From SM23-32 sp964434535 (GTDB lineage Bacteria; Planctomycetota; Brocadiia; SM23-32): a stretch of DNA of 21,824 nt. The notes beneath the pieces were generated by a model. The model did no database searches. It was not told the origin of the DNA and saw only the letters and a program-made list of their open reading frames with translations. The stretch spans positions 1-21,824 of the forward strand of contig CAYSWA010000038.1 in NCBI GenBank assembly GCA_964434535.1, read 5' to 3'. This document shows, one piece after another, positions 21,818 through 21,824 of this stretch; the first letter of the stretch is position 1; every line of letters begins with the position of its first letter. Made by a program: the position numbers and the translations under genes.

Positions 21818-21824
21818 GGGCGGG

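Noticed and set aside
1..21824. tRNA, rRNA, CRISPR array, transposase or integrase
   Set aside because: Intergenic gaps show no cloverleaf with a TTCGANNC-type arm, no spaced direct repeats of CRISPR size, and no coding frame resembles a transposase or recombinase.

Overview
The window comes from a high-GC bacterium. One 60-base line inside the glycosyltransferase gene (3301-3360) counts to 48 G+C, and long antisense open frames are everywhere. The gene content is a Gfo/Idh oxidoreductase with a TIM-barrel sugar isomerase, a GH9-type enzyme, a very large secreted beta-helix/LamG protein, several GH-like enzymes without SusC/SusD partners, and intergenic 7- and 10-bp periodic repeats. This fits an uncultured polysaccharide-degrading lineage such as Planctomycetota or another PVC group, Armatimonadota or Hydrogenedentota. 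No rRNA or tRNA is present, so the phylum is not fixed.

Layout, left to right. (1) 1-1014, minus strand, is a clearly lower-GC patch (line 361-420 has 34/60 G+C). It holds an AbiJ-like abortive-infection gene with an HEPN-type Rx6H motif, coupled by a TGATG junction to a DUF3800 gene that runs off the window. The patch abuts a truncated isopropylmalate/tartrate dehydrogenase-type gene (1016-1405) at a breakpoint near 1070-1085, so it is an insertion, a rearrangement or an assembly join. (2) 1416-2483, minus, is a cytoplasmic clan GH-A-like hydrolase in one transcription unit with the broken dehydrogenase. (3) 2611-4405, plus, holds a GT4 glycosyltransferase with an apparently leaderless start, then msrB. 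Short-period repeat arrays lie on both sides of this pair. (4) 4509-11571, minus, is a housekeeping and sulfur block: cysD, cysN, an alkaline-phosphatase-superfamily phosphodiesterase, then a DUF167 gene with its own predicted promoter and an ileS with unusual HIGH/KMSKS motifs. (5) 11886-21742, minus, is a five-gene carbohydrate locus: sugar isomerase-like, Gfo/Idh oxidoreductase, GH9-like enzyme, beta-helix/LamG protein and GH63-like enzyme. Two junctions in it have 4-nt start/stop overlaps (GTGA and ATGA).

How the genes may work together. In block 5 the two proteins with signal peptides (GH9-like and beta-helix/LamG) would act on a polymer outside the cytoplasm. The GH63-like enzyme has no signal and would trim imported oligosaccharides. 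The oxidoreductase and isomerase would process the resulting sugar. In block 4, CysDN makes adenosine 5'-phosphosulfate, and the adjacent phosphodiesterase may act on that compound or a related anhydride; this is inference. In block 1, a HEPN ribonuclease-type effector next to a DUF3800 protein looks like a two-gene phage-defence module.

Many true starts here are GTG or TTG. I placed them by Shine-Dalgarno spacing, so several genes begin well inside the longest open frame.
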